A stretch of 49,176 nt of DNA from JAKPKF01 sp964579365 (GCA_964579365.1 CAZOFW010000001.1:1-49176), one strand, 5' to 3'. Counted from the stretch's first letter, positions 7,759-16,322 are shown. Made by a program: numbers and translations. The notes: a model not told the origin generated them from the sequence alone.

Positions 7759-8967
7759 CTAATATGAATACTTGGATTCGGGAGATTTCTCATCCTCATT
7801 TCCAATTTTCTTTCTTGATGCTTTTATATTTATAAATACCACAAAGCCAATACCCAAAGAAACACCTAGTATTAAAGCAAAATATCGGATAGCTCCAGTA
7901 GTTAGAATTGCAAAGGAGCCAAGCAACAGTGTTGCAGACATTTCAAGCAAAACAACCTGTTTTCTTGAAATATTTAACTTTAACAATTGGTGATGTAAAT
8001 GATTTGTATCGTTAATGCGAAGTAAATTTAGGAGATTTTTTGGTTTTAATATAAAGAGTCGTTTTACAATGACATAAATGAAATCAATTAATGGAAGCGC
8101 AAGGAGCATAAGTGTTGTAGACATTTTACTGTCAGCAATTATTGCGAGTATACATATTAAAAAGCCATATACTGTTTTCCCGGAAGATCCACTCATAATC
8201 TTTTGATGAGGAAATGCGAATATTACAAGGACCATGAGTAATCCTACTGCGAGAATACTTAATGTAGAAGAGAAAATGGCACTCTCTCGTAGGGCGATTA
8301 CAAATATTAAGGCAAAGATAATTAAAGAGTTTGCTTCCACTATACCTGGAGAACCAGCTGTCCACTTAACGGCGTTAATACAGACTAAAATCCATACAAA
8401 GAGGATCAAATCGCCAGGAAATACAAAGGATTGTTGAATATGAAAGATTGAGAAATCCCAAGTAAGACTTTGAAGCTCAATGTTGAAAAAAGATATGTTC
8501 GTAAGATTAATAATGGAGAAAGAAATTACCAGTGCAGCCAAGATTTGGTAAAGGAACTGTACTTTTGCAGGAAGATTAAGGACATCGTCAAGGAAAGAAC
8601 CAATTATTAGTATCCCAAGAGCGATTAATATTGGAATTGTAAAGCTATCTAGTTTGAAAAATATCAATATAGCAACAAATATTGAGAGTGAAATAACCAA
8701 TCCACCCAAAGAGGGGGTTATACCTTCATGCATAGCCTTTTGAGGATTGTCAAAATCCTTCTCTTTTCTTTTTGAGAAAGGTTTGTAAGTGACATCATAC
8801 TTTTGTGCGAGATAGCCAACTAATGGCGTCAATACAAGGGAAACACCAATCCCGAGAAGTAATATTGGCCAAAAATCTAGATACTTAGAATATGAATCAC
8901 TAGAGATAAAATCCGAGAAATGTGTTAGGAGTTTCTGTAAGAAGATATTTGAAGACGAGAAATCCAT
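7759..8967 (-). CDS. WecA/MraY-like polyprenyl-phosphate glycosyl-1-phosphate transferase (GT4)
   Basis: 402 residues from the chosen start; an upstream in-frame ATG at 9018 gives 419 but overlaps the preceding gene by 52 bp. The ATG at 8967 shares one base with that gene's TAA, typical of coupling. It is a polytopic membrane protein of about ten helices. The family moves a sugar-1-phosphate (or phospho-MurNAc-peptide) onto undecaprenyl phosphate at the inner face of the membrane. Seen: SFLDDVLNLPAKVQFL (DD motif) and NHLHHQLL (HxHH motif). Odd: the usual NxxDGxDG motif reads NAVKWTAGSPGI and the usual MGDTGS reads MSGSSGK, so two family aspartates are absent. I recall similar altered forms in other CPR, so this may be a distinct clade rather than a dead enzyme. 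Substrate unknown. Confidence 0.8.
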   Translation of the reverse strand: MDFSSSNIFLQKLLTHFSDFISSDSYSKYLDFWPILLLGIGVSLVLTPLVGYLAQKYDVTYKPFSKRKEKDFDNPQKAMHEGITPSLGGLVISLSIFVAILIFFKLDSFTIPILIALGILIIGSFLDDVLNLPAKVQFLYQILAALVISFSIINLTNISFFNIELQSLTWDFSIFHIQQSFVFPGDLILFVWILVCINAVKWTAGSPGIVEANSLIIFALIFVIALRESAIFSSTLSILAVGLLMVLVIFAFPHQKIMSGSSGKTVYGFLICILAIIADSKMSTTLMLLALPLIDFIYVIVKRLFILKPKNLLNLLRINDTNHLHHQLLKLNISRKQVVLLEMSATLLLGSFAILTTGAIRYFALILGVSLGIGFVVFINIKASRKKIGNEDEKSPESKYSY

Positions 8968-9443
8968 TAAAAATTGTTGATTAATTGAATTAAGGATATT
9001 GTCATAGAGATAGAACACAACAAAGAGGTAAGGAGGAGTATTTTCGTCAAGAATTTCTCTCGGTTATATATCTTTATTGAAAGAAAGACCGCTGTTACAA
9101 GGGAGATAAGGGATATGGAGGGGTAAAGAATTAGATATATTTTTGAGGTTAATTTCGCAGAAGCTTCAATATTGTATCTTAGTATTGGAAGCATGGAGGG
9201 TAAACTATTCAAACTTACTACTATTATATATATCTGGTAGGCAATCATGAGAAGTGCGATAACTAAAACAAACCAGAAGAAAAGATCTTTCAAAAACTTT
9301 CTGACCTCTAATTGTGTTAAAAGAGAGTCTGTTTTTCCCTTAATCTTGAAAAAGCGATTCTTAAAAGGTTCTTTAATTTTTAATCCTAACTGGGTATTCT
9401 TGTCCTCTTTTTTTCGTTGAGAAGAAATCTTCTTCTTTTTCAT
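8967..9443 (-). CDS. Small multi-pass membrane protein, unknown
   Basis: 158 residues, family not recognised. The first 45 residues are very basic and cytoplasmic by the positive-inside rule (MKKKKISSQRKK). Three hydrophobic segments follow, at about 51-77, 100-120 and 130-155. It is the first gene of a coupled pair with the GT4-like transferase, sharing one base at the junction, so it may assist that enzyme or help build the same glycan; this is context only. A TGG-TATAAT 7 nt upstream of the ATG suggests a leaderless transcript starting inside the gap after rsmA. Confidence 0.65.
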   Translation of the reverse strand: MKKKKISSQRKKEDKNTQLGLKIKEPFKNRFFKIKGKTDSLLTQLEVRKFLKDLFFWFVLVIALLMIAYQIYIIVVSLNSLPSMLPILRYNIEASAKLTSKIYLILYPSISLISLVTAVFLSIKIYNREKFLTKILLLTSLLCSISMTISLIQLINNF

Positions 9444-9450
9444 ATCATAG

Positions 9451-9459
9451 ATTATACCA
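9451..9459 (-). promoter_or_regulatory. Extended -10 promoter for the membrane protein-GT4 pair
   Basis: Minus strand TGG-TATAAT (hexamer 9456 to 9451) lies 7 nt before the ATG at 9443 and overlaps the last bases of rsmA. It is the same nine bases, at the same distance, as upstream of the zinc-ribbon gene at 3744. Confidence 0.6.
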
Positions 9460-10192
9460 GAACAGAGCTCTTGTGGTTAAAGAGTTGTAAATACTCTTCC
9501 AAAGAGAGATGTTGAGGTCTCTTTTCTAATAATTTGTCAAAATCACTATTAAATTTGTAGCTTCTTAGATTGTTTCTTAGCGTTTTTCGAGGATGATTGA
9601 AACATCTCTCTAAAAAGGATTCAAAAGCAGGAATGTTGATGTCCAAATCCTTATTTGTTGGAGAAAACATTATAAATGAGCTATTTACCTTTGGTGATGG
9701 TCTAAAAGAAGATGGACCAATATCTATTAATTTCTTACAATTTGAATATATTTGAGCTCTGAGTGAAAGAAGATTAGATTCTGGTGCTCTTGCTGTATAT
9801 TTCTCTGCGACTTCTTTCTGTACAATGAAATAGCAGTTGTTGGTGAAGTATTTGGAAGATATTATTTTTGTAATGATTGGTTTGCTTACATTGTAGGGGA
9901 GAGAACCAAAAAATATTACATTTTGACCCTCTAATTCTTTAAAATCCCAATCTAAGAAATCTGTATTAATGACATTGATTCCCTGTTCAACGAGCTTTTC
10001 TGCTAAGAGATTGTCTTTCTCAATAGCTAAAAGCTTTTTGCCAAGCTCTCTTAGCTTCATTGTGAAAAAACCAGCACCAGGACCAATTTCTACTACATAT
10101 GGGCATGGTTCTTTAGAAATATGTGAAAGTATCTGGTTGCCCAGATTCTCGTTTACAAAGAAATTTTGACCTAATGATTTTTTTAATTCCAT
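9452..10192 (-). CDS. rsmA: 16S rRNA dimethyladenosine transferase (RsmA/KsgA)
   Basis: 246 residues. Dimethylates two adjacent adenosines in the 3'-terminal hairpin of 16S rRNA during late small-subunit assembly, using S-adenosylmethionine. The N-terminal KKSLGQNFFVNENL is the family opener. VEIGPGAGFFT is the SAM-binding motif I, and SLPYNVSKPII corresponds to the NLPY catalytic motif with Asn replaced by Ser. RPSPKVNSSFI and FNHPRKTLRNNL are C-terminal domain signatures. It starts 1 bp after the stop of the methyltransferase gene, so it ends the ftsK-rodZ-dnaG-methyltransferase-rsmA string. Confidence 0.94.
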   Translation of the reverse strand: MELKKSLGQNFFVNENLGNQILSHISKEPCPYVVEIGPGAGFFTMKLRELGKKLLAIEKDNLLAEKLVEQGINVINTDFLDWDFKELEGQNVIFFGSLPYNVSKPIITKIISSKYFTNNCYFIVQKEVAEKYTARAPESNLLSLRAQIYSNCKKLIDIGPSSFRPSPKVNSSFIMFSPTNKDLDINIPAFESFLERCFNHPRKTLRNNLRSYKFNSDFDKLLEKRPQHLSLEEYLQLFNHKSSVLV

Positions 10193-11131
10193 CTATTTAA
10201 CCCTAAAATCCCAGATATCATCCTTCTTAAGGAATGTTGTTGAGCATTTCTTACACTTCGCTTCGTTATTTGTGATTGAAAGAACGCCTTTACACTCTGG
10301 ACAAACTAGAATATCTTCCAATTGTGAAGTATGTATTGTGTTTTCTGCTAATTCCTTTTTTACCATGCTTTCGAACACAACACTTGGTGGGAAATTACTC
10401 CACGAGAGGAGTGTTTGAAGGACTTTCTCTTTCATGAGCATTAGCTCTTCTCCAATTACTTTTTTCAGGAAAGCAGATCGAATATATGAGCATCCATGCT
10501 TTTTAACTAGAATGAAGCCATTCTTGGCGAGTAATTCTCTAACATATCTTGGATGGTAATTGAAAAATATGGCCTCTTCTCCAGATTTTGTTCCTTCAAA
10601 GTTACCTTTTGTTGGTTGCTGGTATGGTTCTTTTGAAAAGAATTTGAAATTAAGCCTGAGAAGTGCCTTTAAAGTTGAAACAAAATGTACTTTGTTTGCG
10701 AACTCCTGTATGTAGTAGGAGTTCTTGTTCATAGTTCTAAATAGTTCTTTGAAATATGTAGAGGGCTTCTCAATGTGGTGTAGTACTCTTACCATGAGCG
10801 CACCATCAAAAATATTGTCTTTAAATGGCAATTTGTATGCATTTGCTGCGATTAATTGAATTTTCGGGTATTTTGTTCTTAGAATATCTTTGTTTTTGAT
10901 TAATGTTTGTAATGAATAATCAAGAATGATTGGGTTTGTGTACTTACCATAATATGTGGATGTTAATCTTCCGTAAGAACCACCAATATCCAGGAACCAA
11001 TTACCATTTTTACTATGAAATATCTTGGAAAGAAGCATTTTCTCCGATTCATTCTCATATCTTCTGTCTTTCCAGTAGTTAGTATAGTCATATCCAAAAA
11101 AATCATAATCTGTAACTTTAGTCATCTTCAA
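10193..11131 (-). CDS. SAM-dependent methyltransferase with C-terminal zinc-ribbon tail
   Basis: 312 residues. A class I methyltransferase fold occupies about 40-165: FLDIGGSYGRLT (SAM loop), LDYS (acidic residue after strand 2), ANAYKLPFKDNIFDGALMVRVLHHIE (motifs typical of Methyltransf_11). The C-terminus has CPEC and CKKC with a FLKKDDIWDF ending, resembling a Trm112-like ribbon as found in small-molecule or lipid methyltransferases. The substrate cannot be told. The start at 11131 overlaps the dnaG end by 14 bp; an ATG two codons on (11125) is an alternative. Position between dnaG and rsmA suggests co-transcription rather than shared function. Confidence 0.82.
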   Translation of the reverse strand: MKMTKVTDYDFFGYDYTNYWKDRRYENESEKMLLSKIFHSKNGNWFLDIGGSYGRLTSTYYGKYTNPIILDYSLQTLIKNKDILRTKYPKIQLIAANAYKLPFKDNIFDGALMVRVLHHIEKPSTYFKELFRTMNKNSYYIQEFANKVHFVSTLKALLRLNFKFFSKEPYQQPTKGNFEGTKSGEEAIFFNYHPRYVRELLAKNGFILVKKHGCSYIRSAFLKKVIGEELMLMKEKVLQTLLSWSNFPPSVVFESMVKKELAENTIHTSQLEDILVCPECKGVLSITNNEAKCKKCSTTFLKKDDIWDFRVK

Positions 11132-12851
11132 TCTCTTTTAATATTTTATTTATATCTTGCAACTCACTAAGTAATTTCTGAGATTCTTTAAATTCTCCCT
11201 TTTCTTCTGCTACCGCGATTTTTGTATGTAAATCCTTTCTTTGATTCTCGTAGAAATTCTTCTTTAGTCTTACAATGATTTGATCTAGTTCATTATATAT
11301 CTCTTCCTCGCTACTTGGTAACTTTGTATTCTGAAAGATTAGTTCTTCGAGCAATTCCTTTGTATCTGAATCTTTCTCTAGCTTCGCATAAATTTCTTGT
11401 TTGGTAAAGCCAGTTTTCGAGGAGAAGAGAGAAAGTATCTTTTCTGCCTTCGCCGATGTTAGTAAATTTCGTCTTACAATATATTTTTGTGGCACTTTAT
11501 CAAGTAATAACAACAGTTTCAGGTATATCAATTCTTGCCGTTCTTCCAACGTTTTCACGGGAACGTTCTCTGAGGGCTTATTCCTAGGTCGTTCTTGATT
11601 GTAAGACCTTTCACGAAAAAGGGGGCCGATATCGATGGTGGTAATTTTACGAGTTTTCTCGATATAATGGGCTTTTATGACAGAATCCTTCACGAAGGAA
11701 AGTAGTTCCTCGACAAAACGTCTTACAATAGTTACGTTGTTAAGTTTTTTTATGTCTTTGTCTTCAATATATGTGGAAAGTATGAAAGAAAATGCTTCTG
11801 TTCTGTTTTTAATCTTCTTTTCAAAGAGTTTCTTATCTTTCTGAAGCAGTTCATCTATATCTTTGTATGGAGAGGGACTTGCTGCATATGGATAGACACC
11901 AAGCTCTGAGGAGAGTTCAAATGCTCTTATTACTGCTTTAAATCCTGCACTATCACTGTCAAAGAAGAAAAGGAAGTTTCGTGTTAATTTAGAGAGTTTT
12001 TCTATCTGTTCTTTGGTTATTCCTGTACCAAGTGGTGCAACAATGTTCTTTATATCTGCTTGATGTGCAGATATTACATCTGTTTGACCTTCGCACAGTA
12101 TTGCTAGGTCCTGTTTCCTAATTTCTTGTCTTGATTCATATTGACCGAAGAGATTGTCTTTTTTGTGGAACAATGGAGTTTCTGGAGAGTTCATGTATTT
12201 AGGTCCCCAATCATTTCCGGGAAGTACTCTTCCTGAGAAGGCTATGACCTTTCCGCTGGATGATCTAATGGGAAACATAATTCTATCTCGGAATTTCTCT
12301 CTTAATTTGCCTTCTTTCTCAACAAAAAGTCCTGACTGAAGCAACTCCTGTTTGGAATATTTCGTGTTTTTCTGGATGTAATCTAGGAGTTCGGGATATT
12401 TTGGTGTGTATCCTATACCGAAGTTTTTTATAGAATCATCATTGAATCCTCTGTCCTGTACGTATTTTAGTGCTATGTCAGAGGCTTTGAGTTGATTGTA
12501 GAAGTACTTCGTGGAAAGATAGTTAATATCTTCAAGTCTTTTATATTTACTGTCTTTCTCGAACTTCTGGAGATTTACACCTGCTTCTTTTGCTAGTTTC
12601 TCAAGAGCTTCTACAAAATCAATATTCTCTACTTTCTGTACAAAGTTGAATATATCACCTGTTTCTCCACATCCGAAGCACTTGTATCGTTGGATATCAG
12701 GGCTAACAATGAATGAGGGGGTTTTCTCCTTGTGAAATGGACATAGTCCGGAGAAATTCTTTCCAGCCTGTTTTAATTGAACATACTTACCTACAACCTG
12801 AACTATATCCAAACGGTTCTTAATCTCTTCTATCTGATTGTTTTGATCCAT
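11118..12851 (-). CDS. dnaG: DNA primase
   Basis: 577 residues. Makes RNA primers at the replication fork. The zinc-binding domain has CPFHKEKTPSF and CFGCGETGD (Cys-His-Cys-Cys) within residues 38-65. The Toprim domain has LCEGQTDV (catalytic Glu) and FFFDSDSAG (metal-binding DxD). GRVLPGNDWGPKYMNSPETPLF is the expected RNA-polymerase-domain segment. The C-terminal 150 residues are helical and charged, fitting a DnaB-interacting domain, but are poorly conserved. A TGA-TATAAT in the 30-bp gap after the rodZ-like gene suggests its own promoter in addition to read-through from ftsK. Confidence 0.95.
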   Translation of the reverse strand: MDQNNQIEEIKNRLDIVQVVGKYVQLKQAGKNFSGLCPFHKEKTPSFIVSPDIQRYKCFGCGETGDIFNFVQKVENIDFVEALEKLAKEAGVNLQKFEKDSKYKRLEDINYLSTKYFYNQLKASDIALKYVQDRGFNDDSIKNFGIGYTPKYPELLDYIQKNTKYSKQELLQSGLFVEKEGKLREKFRDRIMFPIRSSSGKVIAFSGRVLPGNDWGPKYMNSPETPLFHKKDNLFGQYESRQEIRKQDLAILCEGQTDVISAHQADIKNIVAPLGTGITKEQIEKLSKLTRNFLFFFDSDSAGFKAVIRAFELSSELGVYPYAASPSPYKDIDELLQKDKKLFEKKIKNRTEAFSFILSTYIEDKDIKKLNNVTIVRRFVEELLSFVKDSVIKAHYIEKTRKITTIDIGPLFRERSYNQERPRNKPSENVPVKTLEERQELIYLKLLLLLDKVPQKYIVRRNLLTSAKAEKILSLFSSKTGFTKQEIYAKLEKDSDTKELLEELIFQNTKLPSSEEEIYNELDQIIVRLKKNFYENQRKDLHTKIAVAEEKGEFKESQKLLSELQDINKILKEIEDD

Positions 12852-12861
12852 ACTTTAGCTG

Positions 12862-12870
12862 ATTATATCA
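12862..12870 (-). promoter_or_regulatory. Extended -10 promoter for dnaG
   Basis: Minus strand TGA-TATAAT (hexamer 12867 to 12862) lies 10 nt before the dnaG ATG at 12851, giving a leader of about 4 nt. Confidence 0.5.
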
Positions 12871-12881
12871 TCAAAAGTGGA

Positions 12882-13823
12882 TTATTTGCAGTTAAGAGAC
12901 TGATTAATGATTTCACAGGATATATCTGCAACTCCTGTGGTGGTATTTTTATTCCAGGAAACAGCAGCTCCATTGAAGAAGATCTTGGTGTTTGCAAGCC
13001 TTCCTGTGGTTACTTTGAAGTTTTGTTTTACAGTAAATTCCTGTTTAGAGGGTTGTACATTCTGTGATATTTTGTTTTGTCCATCTATATCTAGCTTTAT
13101 CCATGCTACAGAATTTGAGACTTCTAATCTCAAAGTATTGGTTTGTGGTTTCTCTTCTTCGGCAACCTGCTCTTGTTCTTTGGTATATGTTACTTTAAGA
13201 ACCTCTGTTGATTCCAAAATTGTATTACTGTTCTTTCTAACTTTGACTGTTATTATGTTTATGCCCTCGTTAAGTGTTATTTCTTTCTCAAAGGTTCCAT
13301 CATCATTTACTTTAACTGGTGAACTATTTATATCTAAAGATGAATCAGCGTCTGTTTTTCCTTTTACAGTAAGGTATTGTGATGTTGTTGTCTGGTCATT
13401 TAGTGGTTGCGTTATTTGTAATTTGGGAGGACTTTGGAAGTTGTATATCTGTATTCCAATGTATCCTATGACAAGGAGAAGAAAGAGGGTAACAGAAAGA
13501 GATATGAAGAATTTGGGAGTAAGGAAAGATTTCTTGAATTTAAACAATGGTTTGCTTTTAGTTTTGGGATCTCCTTTTTTGATTGTTGGTTTACTTCTTC
13601 TAAAAAGAGCTAGGACTTTAGTGGAGTCAAGGTCAAGGTATTGGGCATATATTTTTATGAATCCGGTTAAGAATACGTCAGAGTCGAACTTTGAAAAGTC
13701 GTTATCTTCAATGTATTTAAGGAAACGAATTTGAATTTTTGTGTCTTCTGACACGCTTTCTAGGCTCTTCCCGATGGATTCTCTTTTTGTTTTTAATACT
13801 TCACCTGCTGTAATCATGACCAA
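12882..13823 (-). CDS. RodZ-like helix-turn-helix membrane protein
   Basis: 313 residues. An N-terminal Xre-type HTH of the RodZ group (GEVLKTKRESIGKSLESVSEDTKI and FLTGFIKIYAQYL) spans about 1-75. A basic linker (KPLFKFKKSFLTPK) precedes one membrane helix (about 108-128). An extracytoplasmic beta-rich part follows, containing an Ig/FIVAR-like segment (ITLNEGINIITVKVRK) and a C-terminal DUF4115-like end. RodZ links cytoskeletal MreB to the elongation machinery in rods. No mreB is in the window, and many CPR cells are small cocci, so cell-shape function is inference. It lies 9 bp after ftsK, in one operon. The ATG at 13817 is an alternative start. Confidence 0.75.
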   Translation of the reverse strand: MVMITAGEVLKTKRESIGKSLESVSEDTKIQIRFLKYIEDNDFSKFDSDVFLTGFIKIYAQYLDLDSTKVLALFRRSKPTIKKGDPKTKSKPLFKFKKSFLTPKFFISLSVTLFLLLVIGYIGIQIYNFQSPPKLQITQPLNDQTTTSQYLTVKGKTDADSSLDINSSPVKVNDDGTFEKEITLNEGINIITVKVRKNSNTILESTEVLKVTYTKEQEQVAEEEKPQTNTLRLEVSNSVAWIKLDIDGQNKISQNVQPSKQEFTVKQNFKVTTGRLANTKIFFNGAAVSWNKNTTTGVADISCEIINQSLNCK

Positions 13824-13832
13824 TTCTACTAC

Positions 13833-16058
13833 TTATTGCCTGTCTTCGTCATTATTTTTCTTTCCAAGTATTTGGGAAGCAGAAGATACGAGCACCTGTC
13901 TTGGCTTTACACCATCTACTGGCCCGATTGCTCCTGATTCATACAGTTGATCCATGAGTCTTGCAGCTTTGTTGTAACCTATCTTCATTTTTCTTTGTAG
14001 GAAAGAGGCAGAGATGTGTTTGTTTAGGATTGCAATCTCAAGTGCTTTTGGAAAATCTGGATCTCTTTCTTCTCCGTTTACAGAACCATCTGTTTGTGGT
14101 CCTTTCTCTATGGCTTGTGCTAAATCTTCGGAGTATTCAATCTCTTCTCCCTGAACTTTTTCCTTAATTGCATTGATTACTGCATCGTTGTCCTCTGTTG
14201 ATGTGTATGTACCTTGTACTCTAATTGGCTTTGGTGTTGCCTGATCCTTGAAGAGCATATCTCCATTTCCAAGGAGTGTTTCTGCTCCTGTATCGTCTAG
14301 GATTACTCTTGAATCCATGGCTGTTGCTACTGCAAATGCCATTCTTCCAGGAACATTTGCTTTGATGAGGCCGGTTATGACGTTAACTGTAGGTCTCTGG
14401 GTTGCCAGTATGAGGTGTACACCAACTGCTCTTCCCATCTGTGCCAATCTTTGAATTTTACCCTCTACATCTGCACCACAGGAGAGCATGAGGTCAGCCA
14501 TCTCGTCTATTACTACTACTATGTATGGCATAGCGACATATCCCATTTTCTTGTTGTATTCCGAAAGTTTCTTTGCGTGAGCCTGTTTTAGCTGTCTGTA
14601 TCTCTTGAACATCTCGGTTATGGTCCACTGCAGGGCGTTTACCACGAGTTCCATATCTGTAATTACTGGATTGAGTAGATGTGGAATACCATTGTATGCT
14701 GCCATTTCTACTCCCATCTTAGGGTCTATCATGATGAATTTAACTTCATCTGGAGTTTTTGTCATAAGCAATCCAGAGATTAAGGAGTTAATGGCTACAG
14801 ATTTTCCAGTACCGGTAGCACCTGCAACTAAAAGATGTGGAATTTTCCCAAGATCTCGGATTATTGTCTTTCCTGAAATATCTTTACCCAAGATTAATGG
14901 TAATTCATATTTATCTGGCTCATTTCGAAGTCTAGTAATCATATCTTTGATATATACGAAGTTTGGAGTAGGATTTGGAATCTCAACTCCGACAAATGAT
15001 GTCCCAGGGATAGGAGATTCTACTCTTACGGAGGATGTTTGAGAAGCTAGTGCTAAGGCTAGATCATTGCTTAGGTTCTTAACTCTAGATACCTTAATAC
15101 CGGTACTAATACTTAAAGCAAATCTCAAAACAGTTGGTCCTACAGAGATACTTGCTACCTTTGCTGGAATTCCAAAACTCTTTAAAGTTTGCTCAATAAC
15201 TTTGGCTTTGTCTTTGTAGAGTTGTTGGTTCTGTTTTTGTATTTCTGCTTCCTGCAAGATATCTACTGGAGGGAATTCCCAATTGGTATATTTAGGTTTC
15301 TGAGGCTCTCTATCTTCGGTATTGCTGTTTGGTACCTCTCTAGCGGCACTGTCAAAGTTTTCATCTGTAGAAGCGACTACTGGTTGAACCACATTAACAT
15401 CTTGAGCTAGAGCATTGTCTAGTCTCATCTGTTCTTCGTCTGCAGTTTCAATCATTGGCTCACCCTCTATGATTTCTACATCTTTGTCATCATCAGAACC
15501 TTTCTTGACAAACAGAGAGAGCAAGTCAAAACCTTTTTCTTCTTTATCCTCTCCTTTTGCGGAAGATTCTAGAAAATCTCTAATCTGTTCTAATGTAGTT
15601 CCAGTAATCAAAGAGAAGGCAATTACTAGTAGAATCAAGACTACTATTATCTCTATTAAATCGCCAACGAAATTGTTTAGGCTTAAATGAAGTAATTTAC
15701 CAAGTTCTCCACCAGCGCTTCTAAGGGAATCAGAATTATTCAATTGTTCTTCTACTTGCCAGAATGTAAGTAAGATACTTAAGGAAGCGGAAAAGAAGAA
15801 AAGTCCAAGAGCCTGTTTCCAAGATTTAAACTTTTTGCTTTTTGTAAGTAAAAAGAAGGATATATATAGTAGGAATAGTCCCCATGCAATCGAAGAGTAT
15901 CCAAGCTTAAGTGTTACTTGATTAAAAAGTGGGGATGTAAGTGGCATAAATGAAGATATTCCGATAGCTAAACCTAATACAAACAGGATTATTCCTATTA
16001 ATATCTTGGTTTCGCCACTTTGAATAGTTAATTTTTCTTTTTTCTTTTGTCTGGGCAT
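13833..16058 (-). CDS. ftsK: DNA translocase FtsK/SpoIIIE
   Basis: 741 residues. ATP-driven DNA pump that clears and resolves chromosomes at the closing septum. About four membrane helices lie in residues 18-155, then an acidic linker to about 260. The motor has Walker A GATGTGKS (413-420), Walker B around YIVVVIDEMADLM, and HLILATQRP. The C-terminal winged helix (gamma domain) holds FLQRKMKIGYNKAARLMDQL, which in other species reads KOPS. The acidic linker is short compared with E. coli FtsK, giving a SpoIIIE-like size. A minus-strand TATAAT 6 nt before the ATG predicts a leaderless transcript and heads the operon ftsK-rodZ-dnaG. Confidence 0.95.
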   Translation of the reverse strand: MPRQKKKEKLTIQSGETKILIGIILFVLGLAIGISSFMPLTSPLFNQVTLKLGYSSIAWGLFLLYISFFLLTKSKKFKSWKQALGLFFFSASLSILLTFWQVEEQLNNSDSLRSAGGELGKLLHLSLNNFVGDLIEIIVVLILLVIAFSLITGTTLEQIRDFLESSAKGEDKEEKGFDLLSLFVKKGSDDDKDVEIIEGEPMIETADEEQMRLDNALAQDVNVVQPVVASTDENFDSAAREVPNSNTEDREPQKPKYTNWEFPPVDILQEAEIQKQNQQLYKDKAKVIEQTLKSFGIPAKVASISVGPTVLRFALSISTGIKVSRVKNLSNDLALALASQTSSVRVESPIPGTSFVGVEIPNPTPNFVYIKDMITRLRNEPDKYELPLILGKDISGKTIIRDLGKIPHLLVAGATGTGKSVAINSLISGLLMTKTPDEVKFIMIDPKMGVEMAAYNGIPHLLNPVITDMELVVNALQWTITEMFKRYRQLKQAHAKKLSEYNKKMGYVAMPYIVVVIDEMADLMLSCGADVEGKIQRLAQMGRAVGVHLILATQRPTVNVITGLIKANVPGRMAFAVATAMDSRVILDDTGAETLLGNGDMLFKDQATPKPIRVQGTYTSTEDNDAVINAIKEKVQGEEIEYSEDLAQAIEKGPQTDGSVNGEERDPDFPKALEIAILNKHISASFLQRKMKIGYNKAARLMDQLYESGAIGPVDGVKPRQVLVSSASQILGKKNNDEDRQ

Positions 16059-16064
16059 TTGTTT

Positions 16065-16070
16065 ATTATA
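16065..16070 (-). promoter_or_regulatory. -10 box for ftsK, probably leaderless
   Basis: Minus strand TATAAT with 6 nt to the ATG at 16058. The surroundings are nearly pure A/T, so the -35 is unclear and chance occurrence is more likely here than at other sites. Confidence 0.4.
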
Positions 16071-16133
16071 TAATAAATAATAAGATAATAAGAAGTTTTT
16101 TACAAAGACTAAAATATAATATATAAATATGGT

Positions 16134-16181
16134 TCAAAGGTCTAGTGCAAATAATATATTAATTATGCGAAAAACCTTTGA
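16134..16181. repeat. 8-bp inverted repeat overlapping the rpoB -35 box
   Basis: TCAAAGGT (16134-16141) and ACCTTTGA (16174-16181) are exact inverted copies 32 nt apart. The right arm runs into the TTGACT -35 box of the rpoB promoter, so this could be an operator with two half-sites or a looping site. It sits in the 264-bp divergent gap between ftsK and rpoB, which contains no gene. Confidence 0.45.
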
Positions 16182-16206
16182 CTAATAGTGGTAAATATGA
16201 TAATAT
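16178..16206 (+). promoter_or_regulatory. Strong promoter for rpoBC
   Basis: TTGACT (16178-16183), 17-bp spacer, TAATAT (16201-16206) with TG one base before the -10 hexamer. Predicted start near 16213, leaving an untranslated leader of about 110 nt, which is unusually long for this window. Confidence 0.65.
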
Positions 16207-16228
16207 CCTTCGAGTTCCGTTGTTTTTG

Positions 16229-16287
16229 CTTACAATGCGATGTTTTTTGTATGGCTCGCATGAGTCATAAACATGAAAGCTTGTAAG
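16229..16287 (+). promoter_or_regulatory. Candidate structured RNA leader of rpoB (three-way junction)
   Basis: Outer stem CTTACAA (16229-16235) with TTGTAAG (16281-16287). Inside it, TGCGA (16236-16240) pairs with TCGCA (16256-16260) over a 15-nt loop, and TCAT (16265-16268) pairs with ATGA (16273-16276) over AAAC. All are perfect pairs and nest without conflict. It lies wholly between the predicted transcription start and the rpoB ATG. It does not match a riboswitch or ribosomal-protein leader that I recognise; no U-run follows, so it is not a simple terminator. Confidence 0.45.
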
Positions 16288-16289
16288 AA

Positions 16290-16305
16290 TAATGTTATAA
16301 CATTA
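16290..16305. repeat. 16-bp perfect palindrome before rpoB
   Basis: TAATGTTATAACATTA reads the same on both strands, 17 bp before the rpoB ATG and 2 bp after the leader structure. In AT-rich DNA one such palindrome could occur by chance in a window this size, so only its position makes it interesting. Confidence 0.35.
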
Positions 16306-16322
16306 AGTATAAATATCGCTTT

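Noticed and set aside
12907..13734. Long plus-strand open frame opposite the rodZ-like gene
   Set aside because: It is antisense to a gene with recognisable HTH and membrane segments; its own translation is Ser/Phe/Val-rich shadow sequence.
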